A stretch of 64,000 nucleotides of DNA, from contig CM042693.1 of NCBI GenBank assembly GCA_023614405.1, positions 332,923,527 through 332,987,526 on the forward strand, in the 5' to 3' direction. This DNA comes from Avena insularis. Lineage: Eukaryota; Streptophyta; Magnoliopsida; Poales; Poaceae. Under the pieces are notes generated by a model, which had not been told where the DNA came from, did no database searches, and saw only the letters and a list, made by a program, of their open reading frames with translations. The stretch's first letter is position 1. Every line of letters starts with the position of its first letter. Both the position numbers and the translations under genes were made by a program. Shown in pieces: positions 21,160 to 31,799 of the stretch.

Positions 21160-21775
21160 CAAACTCAAAATGCATGCCTCATATATAACTAGGTTGTCCG
21201 ACACAGAAATATGCTACGATGGAACTGTCCGCCAAGTAGGATGCACAACACCTGGACCTGTGCATAGCACAAGGCGGACAATCCCATCGCAGCACATTCA
21301 CATATAGTGTGCCCCGACATTTCAATCATCGGCATTATTCTCGAAAAAGACCAAAGTAACTCGAAAAGTATGCCTCATATATAACTAGCTAGGTCGTTGG
21401 ACACAGGAATATGCTACGATGGAACAGTTAGCCAAGTAGGATGCACAAGACTTGGACTTGTGCATATCATAAGGCTAACTATCCCGTCATAGCACATTCA
21501 CATATATAGTGTGCCACGGCATTTCAATCATCGGCATTATTCTCGAAAAAGACCAAAGTAAATAAAAAAGAATGCCTCATATATATATATACATAGGTCG
21601 TTGGACACAGGAATATGCTACGATGGAACCGTAAGCCAAGTAGGATGCACAACATCTAGACTTGTGCATAACACAAGGCTTACAATCCCGTCGTAGCACA
21701 TTCACATATATATTGTGCCACGACATTTCAATCATCGGCATTATTCTCGAAAAAAGACTAATAAAGTAAGGAAAA
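21160..21775. repeat. three tandem about 200-bp units, each containing a long imperfect hairpin
   Basis: Units start near 21160, 21350 and 21555, with a period of 200-204 bp. Each has the same frame: an upstream tgcctcatatata segment, a foldback of about 85-100 nt, then a downstream atttcaatcatcggcatta segment. Core stem arms are GTCCGCC 21227-21233 with GGCGGAC 21273-21279; GTTAGCC 21427-21433 with GGCTAAC 21473-21479; and GTAAGCC 21631-21637 with GGCTTAC 21677-21683. Outer arms (gctacgatgg with ccatcgcagc or ccgtcgtagc) and an apical atgcaca/tgtgcat stem are shared. The bases that differ between units differ on both arms so that pairing is kept. Confidence 0.9.
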
Positions 21776-21779
21776 AAAA

Positions 21780-21967
21780 GAAGGACCAAAATGAGCAAAG
21801 AACCAAAGAGTAAGCAAAAAAACCAAGCATTGATTGATATATAATAATAATAAGCAAAAGAAGTAAGCGATGATTCGTAAACCTAATAAGATAAGTATAG
21901 TAGCATGTACACTTGTCCACATACACACAAAGGTCATCTATAGTTTGTAACTACAACTAGGCCAACA
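21780..21967. other. spacer between hairpin array and ORF2 end
   Basis: AT-rich with short taa repeats near 21840. No gene or RNA motif seen. It would be the 3' untranslated region of ORF2. Confidence 0.45.
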
Positions 21968-24900
21968 TCAAGCCTTCTGGCTCGGCTTAGGGAACGGGAG
22001 GACGCCTTGTCTCGTCATGAACTTCCTATAGTCACCCTGCATCTCTAGGCGATCTTCTATGTCACGGTTATTCGGGATATTTCCTCCGTAGAAGATCCCC
22101 CCCGAAGTCATGACATCACGAAAGATGATTGCCCCAAACTGCTACTGGATGCGATACATCTCTTGTCTAATATCCGAATCAGTGATCTTGGCCTTTGCTT
22201 CGGCCCACTGTTTGAGATGATCTGGCAGCGTAGAATTCTGCTGGTCAAGTAGGAACGCCCTCATGTGATGGAGTGCATAGTAGGCTTCCTTCTTACTGTT
22301 TTCCGGCTGCTTCACGCAGGGGAACTCCGTTACGTGGTTGAAGACGTGCCTGCCGAACTTGACCTTCATACACACGAAGGTGGTGCCTTCCGTCGAGGCA
22401 AAGCCAGTGAGAGCATCATCCAGAACTTCCTTGATCTTGTCGTAGTTTTTCTTCTTTTCTGGACTCCCCGAGACGAAATACGTGGCGTGGGAATGCTTCA
22501 GCGATAAGGAGATGAGCGTGCAGTGTTCATCTCTGTGCAAAAAATTCAAATGGAATGTGTTGGAAAAAGAATGATGATAATCTAATAAAGCCAATCGACG
22601 GTGGCGAGTGAATAACGACTTACTCGGGAAAGTAAGGCACGAGAATGTATTCCTTTGTCTTGTTCGCCACGAGGATTCTTTTTAGGTACGAGGCCACGAT
22701 ACGTTGTTCGGCGGGGGAACCCAAGCAGCCGTCATGCATGTAGTAGGGGTCCACTATAGCGATGCCCGGTGTGTTCTCTCTAATGATCTGCATGGACAGG
22801 CTGAGAGAAAACAGACAGACCATGGTATAGTGCAGTGGGTATAGGTGGAACATATTGAAGATGTCGTCGAACCGCAGGAAGAACAGATCCGCAGGGGCAT
22901 TGTCGATGAAGCCCAAGCCTGGTGGCACCTTAACCACGAATACCGGGTGCGAGGGATCTTTCTTCGATAGAAGGCGTCTCTCTATCATTAGCATGCCGTC
23001 ATGCACACTCTATAGTTCCAAACTGGCGAGCCTCCGCAAATTCTTAGGTAGCATGGGCTCACCCGCCACATGAATCCTCCACATAATACCCTCGGGTCTT
23101 GGTGGACCGTCCCGAAACCTGATCGGATTCGCAGTTGTTGACGCCACCGGCTGGCTTGAGCTGCTAGATTTTCTTTTCCTCCCCTTTTTTCCCTTTGGAG
23201 AGCGGGCAAGTACCGCAATCTGAGCATCGGCCGCCCTATGTAGTGTGTCAGGGCTTAGAATAAAGGGCCGGTTGGTTGTATCAGCTGGCTCTGTAAAGGC
23301 GCAAGCTGGAGGCATCTCCTGAGAACCAAACAGACGCTTGGTGATAGTGGCTTTCTCTGTGGGGCCACCAGCTAGGTCTTCATTGCTAAACTGAGTGTTG
23401 AAGAAGTGATCATTCCAGTCTTCGTCGTCCTCGGCCGGATCCTGCGCCATGTGCATATTATCAACATGATCATCCGACCCACCGCGTGGAGGTGACAACG
23501 AGGGCGGTAAGGGGGCCTTGCCACCGCTTGTCGCTGGCACGACAAGCGGTGCTGTTGTCTGTGGCGTGATGGCCCCCGCCGTCCCCAAACGAATCATGCT
23601 CTTTGGCCATTGCAAGAATAAGCCGATGCAACTTCTGAGGACAGCCGGCTCTTCTTCTGCTGCTCTAGGGGGTTGAATGGGAGGTTCCAGGTCGTCGCAG
23701 CCCCTTAGCACCCGACTAATTTTAACCCTGTGCACGCTATCTGGCATCAGCCTTGAGTGGAAGGTGCGCTGCAAGGGTTGAACAATGGTACCCTTGGCAA
23801 CATCCCTCAGCTCGTTGTTCACGTAGCATAAGAGAGTGCAAGAAACATCCGTCTGCGGAAACCATGTACGGCATCGTCAGAGATGCCTTAAGAGTAATAG
23901 ATGGCGTGAAAGGCGGTAAAGAAATTTGTTTACCGTGATGGCGTCGAGATCGGCTAATGTCGAGGCACCGTGACACGCGACAGGCGTGCAAGATCTGGAA
24001 GGGCTGCTTGTTGGCGGGTTGCTGGCCGCGGTTTTATTCTCCCTACCGCCGGGTGCTTGGAGCTCGGTGCGCCGCGATGATGGCGAGGGGCACCAACATG
24101 TACTCCGCACGCATGATGGCGAAGTCACCAACACTTTCGGCGCCAGCGGTGCTAAGCGGAGTCACGAACATGTAGTTCGCTGATTAAATCGGCGCCCGCG
24201 TTGTTCGAGTGGCTGCTGACCATGCTTGGAATCGGGCACGACCCTACTCGACCACCCGCACTCCAGTTCGCTATTGACTCCACCAAGGTAGGCAGGAAGG
24301 ACGTGAGGGTGATTGCCAGGTTGTCTTGGACGATCTGCGGGATCCGTGCCACTTGTTCCTTAAGTTCTTGAACCTCGCGGTTTTCCTCCTCGCTCCTTCC
24401 CGCCGTCGACCCCTGGGATTCGGAACCCTGGGATCCATGACTAGCAACAATTTCCTCCTCCTGTAGAAGAAGTAACAATCAATCGTTTAGATCATCGATT
24501 AGAATGCAATCGAGTTGATCCGTGGTAATTAGATTACTTACCACAATTTTCTTGAATTCCTTCACCGCAGGATCCGCGGTGAGTTGTTTGGTTTTTGGGT
24601 CCACATGGTAACGGGCCCTGATGAAGTTTCGAACCTGCCCGGGTTCAAATTTTGCAAAGGGGTTTTCTATCCCCTTGGATCTATACTCTTCGTCCTCCTT
24701 ATTCCATTTGGCCTCCATGATTCTATCCACGGATCTGAGATGGTGATGACCTATATTCATCGCCTGCAGCACCTTTCCCCGATTACTATTGGACAGGGCT
24801 CTTTCGGATTCACACCTCTCCTTGAACTCCCGGAACTGATCTTTGAGACTTTTGCCTTCTTTATAGATCTTCTTCTTTATCCGGGTTCTCCAGCTGGCCA

Positions 24901-25204
24901 GGGCGGTGCTCATCTTTGTGAGGGCGGATTTGTTTACTTCGTTCCCATGATAATTTGTGTTCTGATACTTAGCGGGGAACTTGTATCTTGCGTGCAGCTT
25001 CTCGAAGAGGAGTGTGCGCAAGTGGCCATTATCTTTATGCCGGAGATTCTCGATGTTGATCGAGATGGTTGTCCGGGTGCTCGCCGCCACTTGCCCACCG
25101 TACCCTCTGACTACAAGGTCGGGCTCCAAAGGAACCCCTGATGGGCTCACTTCGGTAATTTACTCCCTGACCGTGCCGACCGTGTTCGGGCGCCGTTCCT
25201 TCGG

Positions 25205-25234
<30 letters not shown>
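25205..25234 (-). repeat. (CTT)10 microsatellite encoding a poly-Lys run
   Basis: Ten CTT units on the plus strand read as consecutive AAG Lys codons on the minus strand, in frame with ORF2. This is a plausible nucleic-acid-binding or nuclear-targeting basic patch. Confidence 0.9.
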
Positions 25235-25235
<1 letters not shown>

Positions 25236-25305
25236 GGAGGATTGCTACCACTCCCTATGCCCTCGCTGCCATCAGTGGTTTCATCGTTCGCCGTTCCTTC
25301 GGCTT

Positions 25306-28300
25306 TGTCACATCCCAAGATTTTCCAAATCTTGTAATGTGAAAAAAAATAAACAAAATAAATTATTGTTGAATTTTAGGGTGAAAAGAAACTTTTGTTT
25401 CTAAAAGGAAACTTAAAATCCCATCTTGAACAAACTTTGGTTAAAGTTTGAATTCAACAAATCCAAATCAAGAGAAATGCATTCCTCAATGAATGTATCT
25501 AGAAATTTGAACATTTGGAAAATAAATCCAAATCCCTAAACCCTAATGGAATAAAAATCATTTTCCAAAGTATCTCCAAATCTATGGATTTGATCCATAT
25601 CAAAATGGATCAACAAAATATTCACAAATGATCAAGAAAGACAAATAGAAATATTATAAAGCCATATAAATTGATTTCACTCAATTTGGAGCCATAAATA
25701 AAATCTTATGAATATAATAAGATAAGGAAATTGAATTCCCAAAGCTAATAAAGCCCTTACCAAAAACCCATACCAATTAGTGAACAAATAATCCTAAAGG
25801 GATTTAAAAAGATAAACAATTAATAAAGAAAGTTTTTATAATTGGAATTACTATTTTGAATCTTTAAATAAAAGGATTTGGTTCTCAAAGGAAATAGAAG
25901 TTTTATAAATAAATATTATTTTATAGATCCAAATTAAACTTTGGCCAAGCTTTTGAAATAAAACATTTTGTTTTGATAAATAGTAAAGGTTTATTTAAAT
26001 AAAATAATAAGGATTTAATATCCAAATTTTATTTAAATAAAGGCCTTTCCCATTTTAAATAAACACTAAAACCTATTTATTTATTTTAAATAAGTTTTCC
26101 AAATATATATATATTCACAAATAAAACCTACTGAAGTGTTTTGGTTTTATTTTAGATTTCAAAATAAATAAATTAATAAAACAAATTCTATATGGATTAT
26201 TAACTAAGGTCCATTGTATTTAATTATTAATGGAACCTAAAATAAAAAATATTATTTTGTTTTAAACAAGATTTCCAAATATCATTTATTTTTAAATAAA
26301 ACCTACTGAATTGGTTTTGGAAATTTTTGGATTTCAAATGGAGATTTTATTAAATAAATCAAACCATATTTGATTAAATAACTATGGTCTATTTTATTTA
26401 ATTATTAAATAGATCCTAAAAATGAATAAAAATATTATTTTATTTTGAGATTTGGTTTATGTTGATAAACAGAACCAAAAACTCATTTAAGTGTGGTGAT
26501 TATTTGAATTGGTTGAATGTTGAATAGTTGGATGAAATCCAAAACAGAAATTTGAATTAGAAAAAGAAAAAAGCAAATAGGAAGAAAAAAAAGTAGAAAG
26601 AAGTCGACCCAACCCAACAGCCCAACAGCAGCCCACCTAGCCCACCTGTTCCCACGCCCCGAATCGTTTTTCCTCACTCAGGAACTTAACCGCGCAGAGA
26701 CTGACCGGTGGACCTCCCTCTCGTTTCTTTTCCCGCTGACGACTGGACCCCACTATCCCTGTTCATCGTCCACACCCGCGCGACCAGTTCTTTCCTCCCT
26801 CGTCGCCGTTTCCTGCTGTGATTCCGCGGATTCAATACGCCATAATGCCGGGCCTTTACCTCGCCTTGACCACGCAGTCTTAAACGCCCATGTCTCCCTA
26901 TATTTCCCCTCTGACACCCCGCGCTGGCACGCCTTAGACCTCCCCAATTTCCTCCCCGAGCACCCTCTGTTCCGACGAAGTCCGGTGCCGATTCCGGCGA
27001 CTCGACACTGCCCCGAGCCTCCCCGAAACCTGGCAGCTTCCCCACTCCCAGGCGCATCTCGGCACCCTCCTCTCAACGCGGGCGCCCAGGCGTCGGCTCG
27101 ACAAGCTCACGAGCAACGCCGCCGTCTCGCAACCTCTCCGACGACCTTCCCGGTAAGCACGGCCGCGCGTTGTCTCGATCACGCGAACATCCTTGCTTTG
27201 GCCTTGCGCTAACCCGATCGCCGTTTGCCTTCTCGTGGACCACAGCAGCGTCCCGACCACGTCGAGCCGTGCGTCATTGTAGCAAGCTCCGGTGAGGAAT
27301 TGCCGCAAACCTCGTGCGCCCCTTGCCACGTCGAGCACACGACGAGCACCACCTCGTCCTCACGAACTCGGTGAGCACTTCCTTTTCCTCTCTCGCTTCC
27401 TATTTCACCAGCGCCGCTTGCGTCGCCCGCCATAAGCAGCCTTGTGCCGCCAGTTAATGGCCATTTGTTTTGATCCGTTAGATCTAGATCGGGCGAACAG
27501 GATTAGGTCACTTAAACGCCGAAGAGGTATGCTTCCAGAACCGTGCGATCGATTAGATCCAACGCACCGCGTCTGTCAATCCGCACGAAGCGGTACCGTC
27601 CAATGAAACCCTGCCGCGTGGCACAAGATCTGTTTAAAAGAATTTTTGAATCAGATTTATTTGCAAACTTCAAACCCTTGTAACTTTGGATCCACACGTC
27701 CAAATTTTACAAATTTTATATCAATGGATTCAGTGGAACAAGCCCTAGCCAACCATGCCCTTGGTTTAGTAAAAAGCTTCTGGAAAAATGGTTGTTTTTG
27801 CAGAAACATTTGTATGCTTGTTAAGGTTGTGAAAATTGTTTAAAAATGAATTTGGGGATAAAATCTTTGGCAAATGGTGTGATTTGAACCTACTAACATT
27901 AGGAAACACTTTGTGGAATCAAAAATGAATTTGGTGAAACAAAATAATGATTCTTTGATTTAAAACCATTCCTAGTCAAATAGAAATGTGGTTTATTTAT
28001 TAAAAATGGTTTTGGAAGAAAACCTTTGGAAAATGTTTTGTTTTAAACTCTCTGACCCCAAAAACCAAGTTTTATGGTTTGAAAACTTATTTGGTGAACC
28101 CTATAGGTTAATGCCTTAGTAAAAAATGTTTCTACACCACATAAAATGATACTTCGTTTTGAAAATGGTTCTTGAGGTGAAACCTTTAGCAAATGACTTT
28201 GCCACTTTACAAAATGACCATTAGGTGTTTTCAAATGTTTAAGACCCATTAGGAACCACTTTTTCAAATAAAACAAAGCTTGGCATGCTTGCATGCTTTT

Positions 28301-28954
28301 CCTAGACTTTATGATTTTATGTGATATTTTGCTTGATTGGTAGATTAAGTTTGTGCCTTGCTTGATTGATTTGTAGTGACTTGAAGAGTGTGATTGTTGC
28401 AAGGACAAGGAGTGAACCCATACTCTACCAAAAAGGCAAGTGATGCTTCATACTTTTTCCCCATTACTTTCACTATGCATTAGTGATTTTGCTAAGTAAA
28501 ACTTGCATGAAATTTTTCTAAGTATAAACCATGCTATAGTAAAACCTAGTAGATGAAACCTTAGTGGAAATCTTCCTAAGTTAAGATTCCTATTACTATC
28601 AAGCTTAGCCTAGCTAATAGAAAACATGGGTGGAATATATATTCACACTATGGAAAAATATTCTAAGTCTGAGGACTTGTGTTTTGTTTAATAAAACAAC
28701 TAAGTTAATGAATCACCTGGGTGGAATGGGATTGCTTGGTGGTTTTTGGTTGAGTGGTTCACAAGGCCATGGACTTGGCTTGTGTATCTCACTTGTGGAT
28801 GGCCACCCAGGAACAAAGAGATTTGAGAAGTCAAATGTTGAGAAGCTTCAAGTGCAGCCACCTGGCATTATGGGCTCTGCCTGGATCATATAGGTCCAGG
28901 GACTAGCATTGTAAACACAGGAGGGATCAACCTTATTAGGTTGAGACCTCTACA
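25306..28954 (+). mobile_element. solo LTR (3.65 kb) inserted in CACTA ORF2
   Basis: Starts TGTCACATCCCAAGATTTTCC and ends GAGACCTCTACA, flanked by TSD GGCTT at 25301-25305 and 28955-28959. Start, end and many internal phrases match the solo LTR at 45935-50616, so both belong to one family. No primer site, coding region or second LTR lies between the TSDs, so it is a solo LTR from LTR-LTR recombination. It lacks about 700 bp present near the end of the other copy, with a deletion joint around 28890. Removing it with one TSD copy restores the ORF2 frame exactly. Confidence 0.93.
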
Positions 28955-29128
28955 GGCTTCTTCCTCCGCGTCTTCCATCTCATCATCCTCGCTCTCTGAA
29001 GGATGGTATTCTTCATCGTCTTCTAGCCGCTGGGTCGCCTCCCAGAATGTTAATTGTTTATTCGGAGGTTTGAGTTCTCCTTCAGCGCTGATGCGCTTAG
29101 AACATCCAGCCTCGTCGTTGTCACACAT

Positions 29129-30972
29129 CTTTGCACTAATAAAAAAATTGGTTAAATGCACGGAAAAATCCGGCATGACCTTTGCTAACTTTCTTAAACT
29201 AGGAGTGCCCGATTTCTGCCGAAACGGAAGTTAATCAACATTCCGGCAAAAATCGGGACTCATTTCATACAAGAACCTGCATACACGACATAATAAAGTG
29301 CTTCGTACAAGCACAAGCACAATTTCAAGGTGCTGTTGTCTCAGCATAGATAGTAGTAGAAGCACAGTAGCACCACAAATAATAGTAGCCAGAGCAACAC
29401 TAGGATGGATATAAGGAACATATAGTAGTACCAACACAGATAATAGAAGTAGTAGCAGCTCAAGTAGCATAGAAGTAGTAGCAGCACAAGTAGGGTGGAC
29501 ATATAGTATGTGGATATTCCAGACTAAGAAGAAGAGCAAGCACAACAAGGACAACAGCAAGCAGAGCAAGCACAACACAGCAAGCATATTGCTGTCATTT
29601 GTACTATTTCAGTTCTGTGAACAAATGACAACAAATGACCAAGTGACAGCAAGCAAATGAGAATACAACAATCCTTGTTGTCATTTTTACTACTTCAGAC
29701 TAAGGACCAAGGATTTCTATACTAAAAGATCATTACAGCAAGTGACAGCAAGCAAATGTTGTGAGAAAAAAACGCATGCACGTTTTCCTTTTAACTCCAA
29801 CAAACATTTTGGCTTCTACAGACATACGACTATGCAATCTTGAGTTACAAACAAGCCTTTGATGATCAGGAAGAAAGGAACAAGGTTTCAGAATCTCTCA
29901 CATACCAACCGTGACCCGCTGGATCATCAGGATAATAAGAACATCAGGAAAGAACAAGTTGATGAAACTTTGATGATCAGGGTAATATAAGAATAGCAAG
30001 ACTGGGACATCAGGGTAACAAGAACAGCAGAAAGAATGGATCATCGGGGTAATAGGAACCATGTCATTCGAAAGTTCAGACTAGACATACAGACAATCAC
30101 TATCATCGCCTCGCAAAAGCTAAGTAGGTATTCAGTGACGGTAAGAAAAAATTAAGTTGGCAAAAACTTTGGGAAACTAATCGTCATTTCCTGTATTCAG
30201 AACTCAAACTGGGCAAGCAAATACATGGCGCTAGCTAAGTACTCAGTACAGAGAAAGCCACTACTCTTCAGGCGCCCGCCACATCCAAACTCCAAACCAT
30301 ACCACGAACCGCCGCATCCAAAGCTTAACAGGATCACCACCTCACAACTTTTGAATCAGAAACTAAATATACGTATCCAGTGACAGTGAAAAAACCAGTA
30401 TAGAATACTAGGCATTCGCTATGATTCTCTCCAACCAGTGTGCTCTTAGCAAACAGAGATTCAACAGATGATATAGAATTTCAATTTGCTTATATAGTTG
30501 CTATCGTTTTTTAGGAAAGAACTAAATTTCTGGCCTGTCCACCTAAATCTAGACCTAAATCAACCTAAACCTACAATGAATCAATGCCTAAGCCTAAGCC
30601 TATGCCTAAACCTAAACCTAAATCAACCAAGAAGTGGAGAGGGGAGAGAGGGAGAGAGGGGAGAAGGCTCACCTCTGAGACGAGGACGACAGCTGGGCCT
30701 TGAGGCGGCAGCCTCCTCCTGCTCAGCCTCGAGCGGCGGTGGCCTCCTCCTCCTCGAGCGGCGGTGGCCTCCTCCTCCTCGGCAGCGACGGCGACCTCCT
30801 CCTCCACAGATTGGCAGCGGCGCGGGCCTCCTCCTCCACGGTCTCCTCCTCTAGTGGCGGCGGCTGGCAGGGCTGGCGAGGCGGCAGATCGACAGCGGCG
30901 GCGAGGGTTCGAGCGAGATGGGTGGACGCGTCTACGGGGATGAGGGACCTGCCTGTGCGTGCACGTGTGGAT
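29129..30972. other. CACTA ORF2 upstream region: leader, low-complexity and telomere-like repeats
   Basis: No gene. Contains a leader segment (29169-29260) resembling that of ORF1; agtagcagcacaagtag-type low-complexity sequence (29340-29590); AGG/CAG-rich DNA; degenerate cctaaacctaaac repeats (30541-30630); and a GC-rich cctcctcctcgagcggcggtgg repeat block (30710-30900). The overall composition fits a promoter and 5' untranslated region for minus-strand ORF2. Confidence 0.5.
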
Positions 30973-30973
30973 A

Positions 30974-31062
30974 AGGCAAAGATAGGCGTAGCGCACTCTG
31001 GCATAGTGCGCTACAGATATCCTAGCGCACTATGCCAGAGTGCGCTACGCCTATCTTTGCCT
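30974..31062. repeat. perfect 40-bp inverted repeat with 9-nt loop
   Basis: Arm 30974-31013 is the exact reverse complement of arm 31023-31062, with loop CAGATATCC. The arms contain TAGCGCAC/GTGCGCTA motifs of the same type as the CACTA subterminal repeats, yet lie mid-element, upstream of ORF2. Confidence 0.97.
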
Positions 31063-31160
31063 CTAGCAACGGTATAAGAAAAAACCATCCCACTATCTAA
31101 CAGATTCACTATCCTATCCCACTGGTTCTGCCCACTGTTCTATTCTAAACTTCTGAGCAC

Positions 31161-31190
31161 CTAGGTTCGAATCCTAGTGCCCCCTTTTTT
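31161..31190 (+). other. tRNA T-arm-like motif followed by oligo-T
   Basis: CTAGG-TTCGAAT-CCTAG forms a perfect 5-bp T stem with a canonical seven-base loop (internal B-box consensus GGTTCGAATCC). It is followed by an acceptor-like TGCCCCC and TTTTTT, a Pol III-type terminator. The 5' half of a tRNA is not visible upstream, so this is at most a tRNA 3' half or a SINE-like relic. Confidence 0.5.
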
Positions 31191-31191
31191 A

Positions 31192-31320
31192 TTTTTATTT
31201 TAAAAATACTTTTAAATGTTCCAAAAATGCCCAAAAGTGGTAATATATGCCATATTTGTTTTGTTTTTATTTTATAAATACTTTTAAATGTTCCAAAAAT
31301 GCCCAAAAGTGATAATATAT
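31192..31320 (+). repeat. 72-bp tandem duplication
   Basis: Two copies of an AT-rich unit containing tacttttaaatgttcc and aaaaatgcccaaaagtg, starting at 31192 and 31264. They differ at a few bases. Confidence 0.9.
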
Positions 31321-31559
31321 ATATCATAAAAGTGGTACAAATAATATGATTCAAAGTATAACTAAATTTCATAATAATTTGTCCATAATAATATGAATTA
31401 GGCATGGCCCTACTCGACCACACCCGCACTTTACAATCTTTTTTGACCACGCGTTTTATAATATTTTTTGAGCTAGCGTTTTACAATCTTTTTTCTCTTC
31501 TTTATCGCAGTTGAATAATTTAGCCCCGACACTTTAATGTTTCTTCTTTCGAACGGGCT
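31321..31559. other. CACTA ORF1 3' region
   Basis: About 240 bp between the duplicated unit and the last recognisable transposase codons. AT-rich, with three tttacaatctttt-like phrases. No gene seen. Confidence 0.4.
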
Positions 31560-31799
31560 ACCTTTTTTTTGGGTAGGGTTGTCCTTTTTCTTCTTGTGAT
31601 GTATATTGCTGCATCATAGTCGTCATCATCTTCAATCGTTGGATTGCCGTACTGGTCGAAGTCTTACTCGTTGGCGACTCCATCCATTCCGATGATGTTT
31701 CTTTTTCCTCTCCTCACGACAACACGGCTAGGATTTGTCGGGTCGGTAATGAAAAAACATTGGTCCACTTTGGTAGCCAGTACCCACGGTTCATTTTTC
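31560..31799 (-). pseudogene. CACTA transposase C-terminal piece (after the Copia-2 insertion)
   Basis: Continues the minus-strand reading from the far side of Copia-2: WVLATKVDQCFFITDPTNPS and RGKRNIIGMDGVANE, typical of the DUF4216 end of grass CACTA transposases. There is then a stop, and DQYGNPTIEDDDD is still recognisable. Joining to 39725 across Copia-2 gives the expected continuous domain, which confirms the insertion point. Confidence 0.85.

Larger units (their letters stand above)
21968..29128 (-). pseudogene. CACTA ORF2: plant transposase-associated protein with Ulp1-like C-terminus
   Basis: Minus-strand gene from ATG 29126-29128 (MCDNDEAGCSKR) to TGA 21968-21970, split by the solo LTR 25306-28954. 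Pieces in order: acidic N-terminus (EYHPSESEDDEMEDAEEE), poly-Lys (25205-25234), an En/Spm 'Transposase_24'-like block (24479-25150, with NENHLR-type and KWNKEDEEYRSKGIENPFAKFEPG context), a coiled segment (24290-24470), a linker (23010-23822), and a Ulp1-like domain (22620-23006 then 22142-22532). A clear intron joins the last two: donor GTAAGT at 22623, acceptor GCACAG at 22533, restoring FPEDEHCTL. Stops at 23010-23012 and near 25158 break it. Catalytic Asp and Cys positions of Ulp1 are not conserved. Confidence 0.85.

Noticed and set aside
24584..25337. 185-aa and 118-aa plus-strand ORFs
   Set aside because: They are antisense shadows of the CACTA ORF2 coding region, which carries the recognisable protein text on the minus strand.
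29231..29587. Leu-rich 118-aa minus-strand ORF resembling a membrane protein
   Set aside because: It comes from agcagcacaag/agtagtagc-type simple sequence in the ORF2 upstream region.
30498..31077. ORFs of 118-141 aa in the GC-rich repeat block
   Set aside because: Translations are Ser/Arg/Pro low complexity from cctcctcctcg and gcggcggtgg repeats. No domain features.
31161..31190. Complete tRNA gene
   Set aside because: Only the T-arm and 3' end are visible. No matching 5' acceptor strand, D-arm or anticodon arm within 80 bp upstream.
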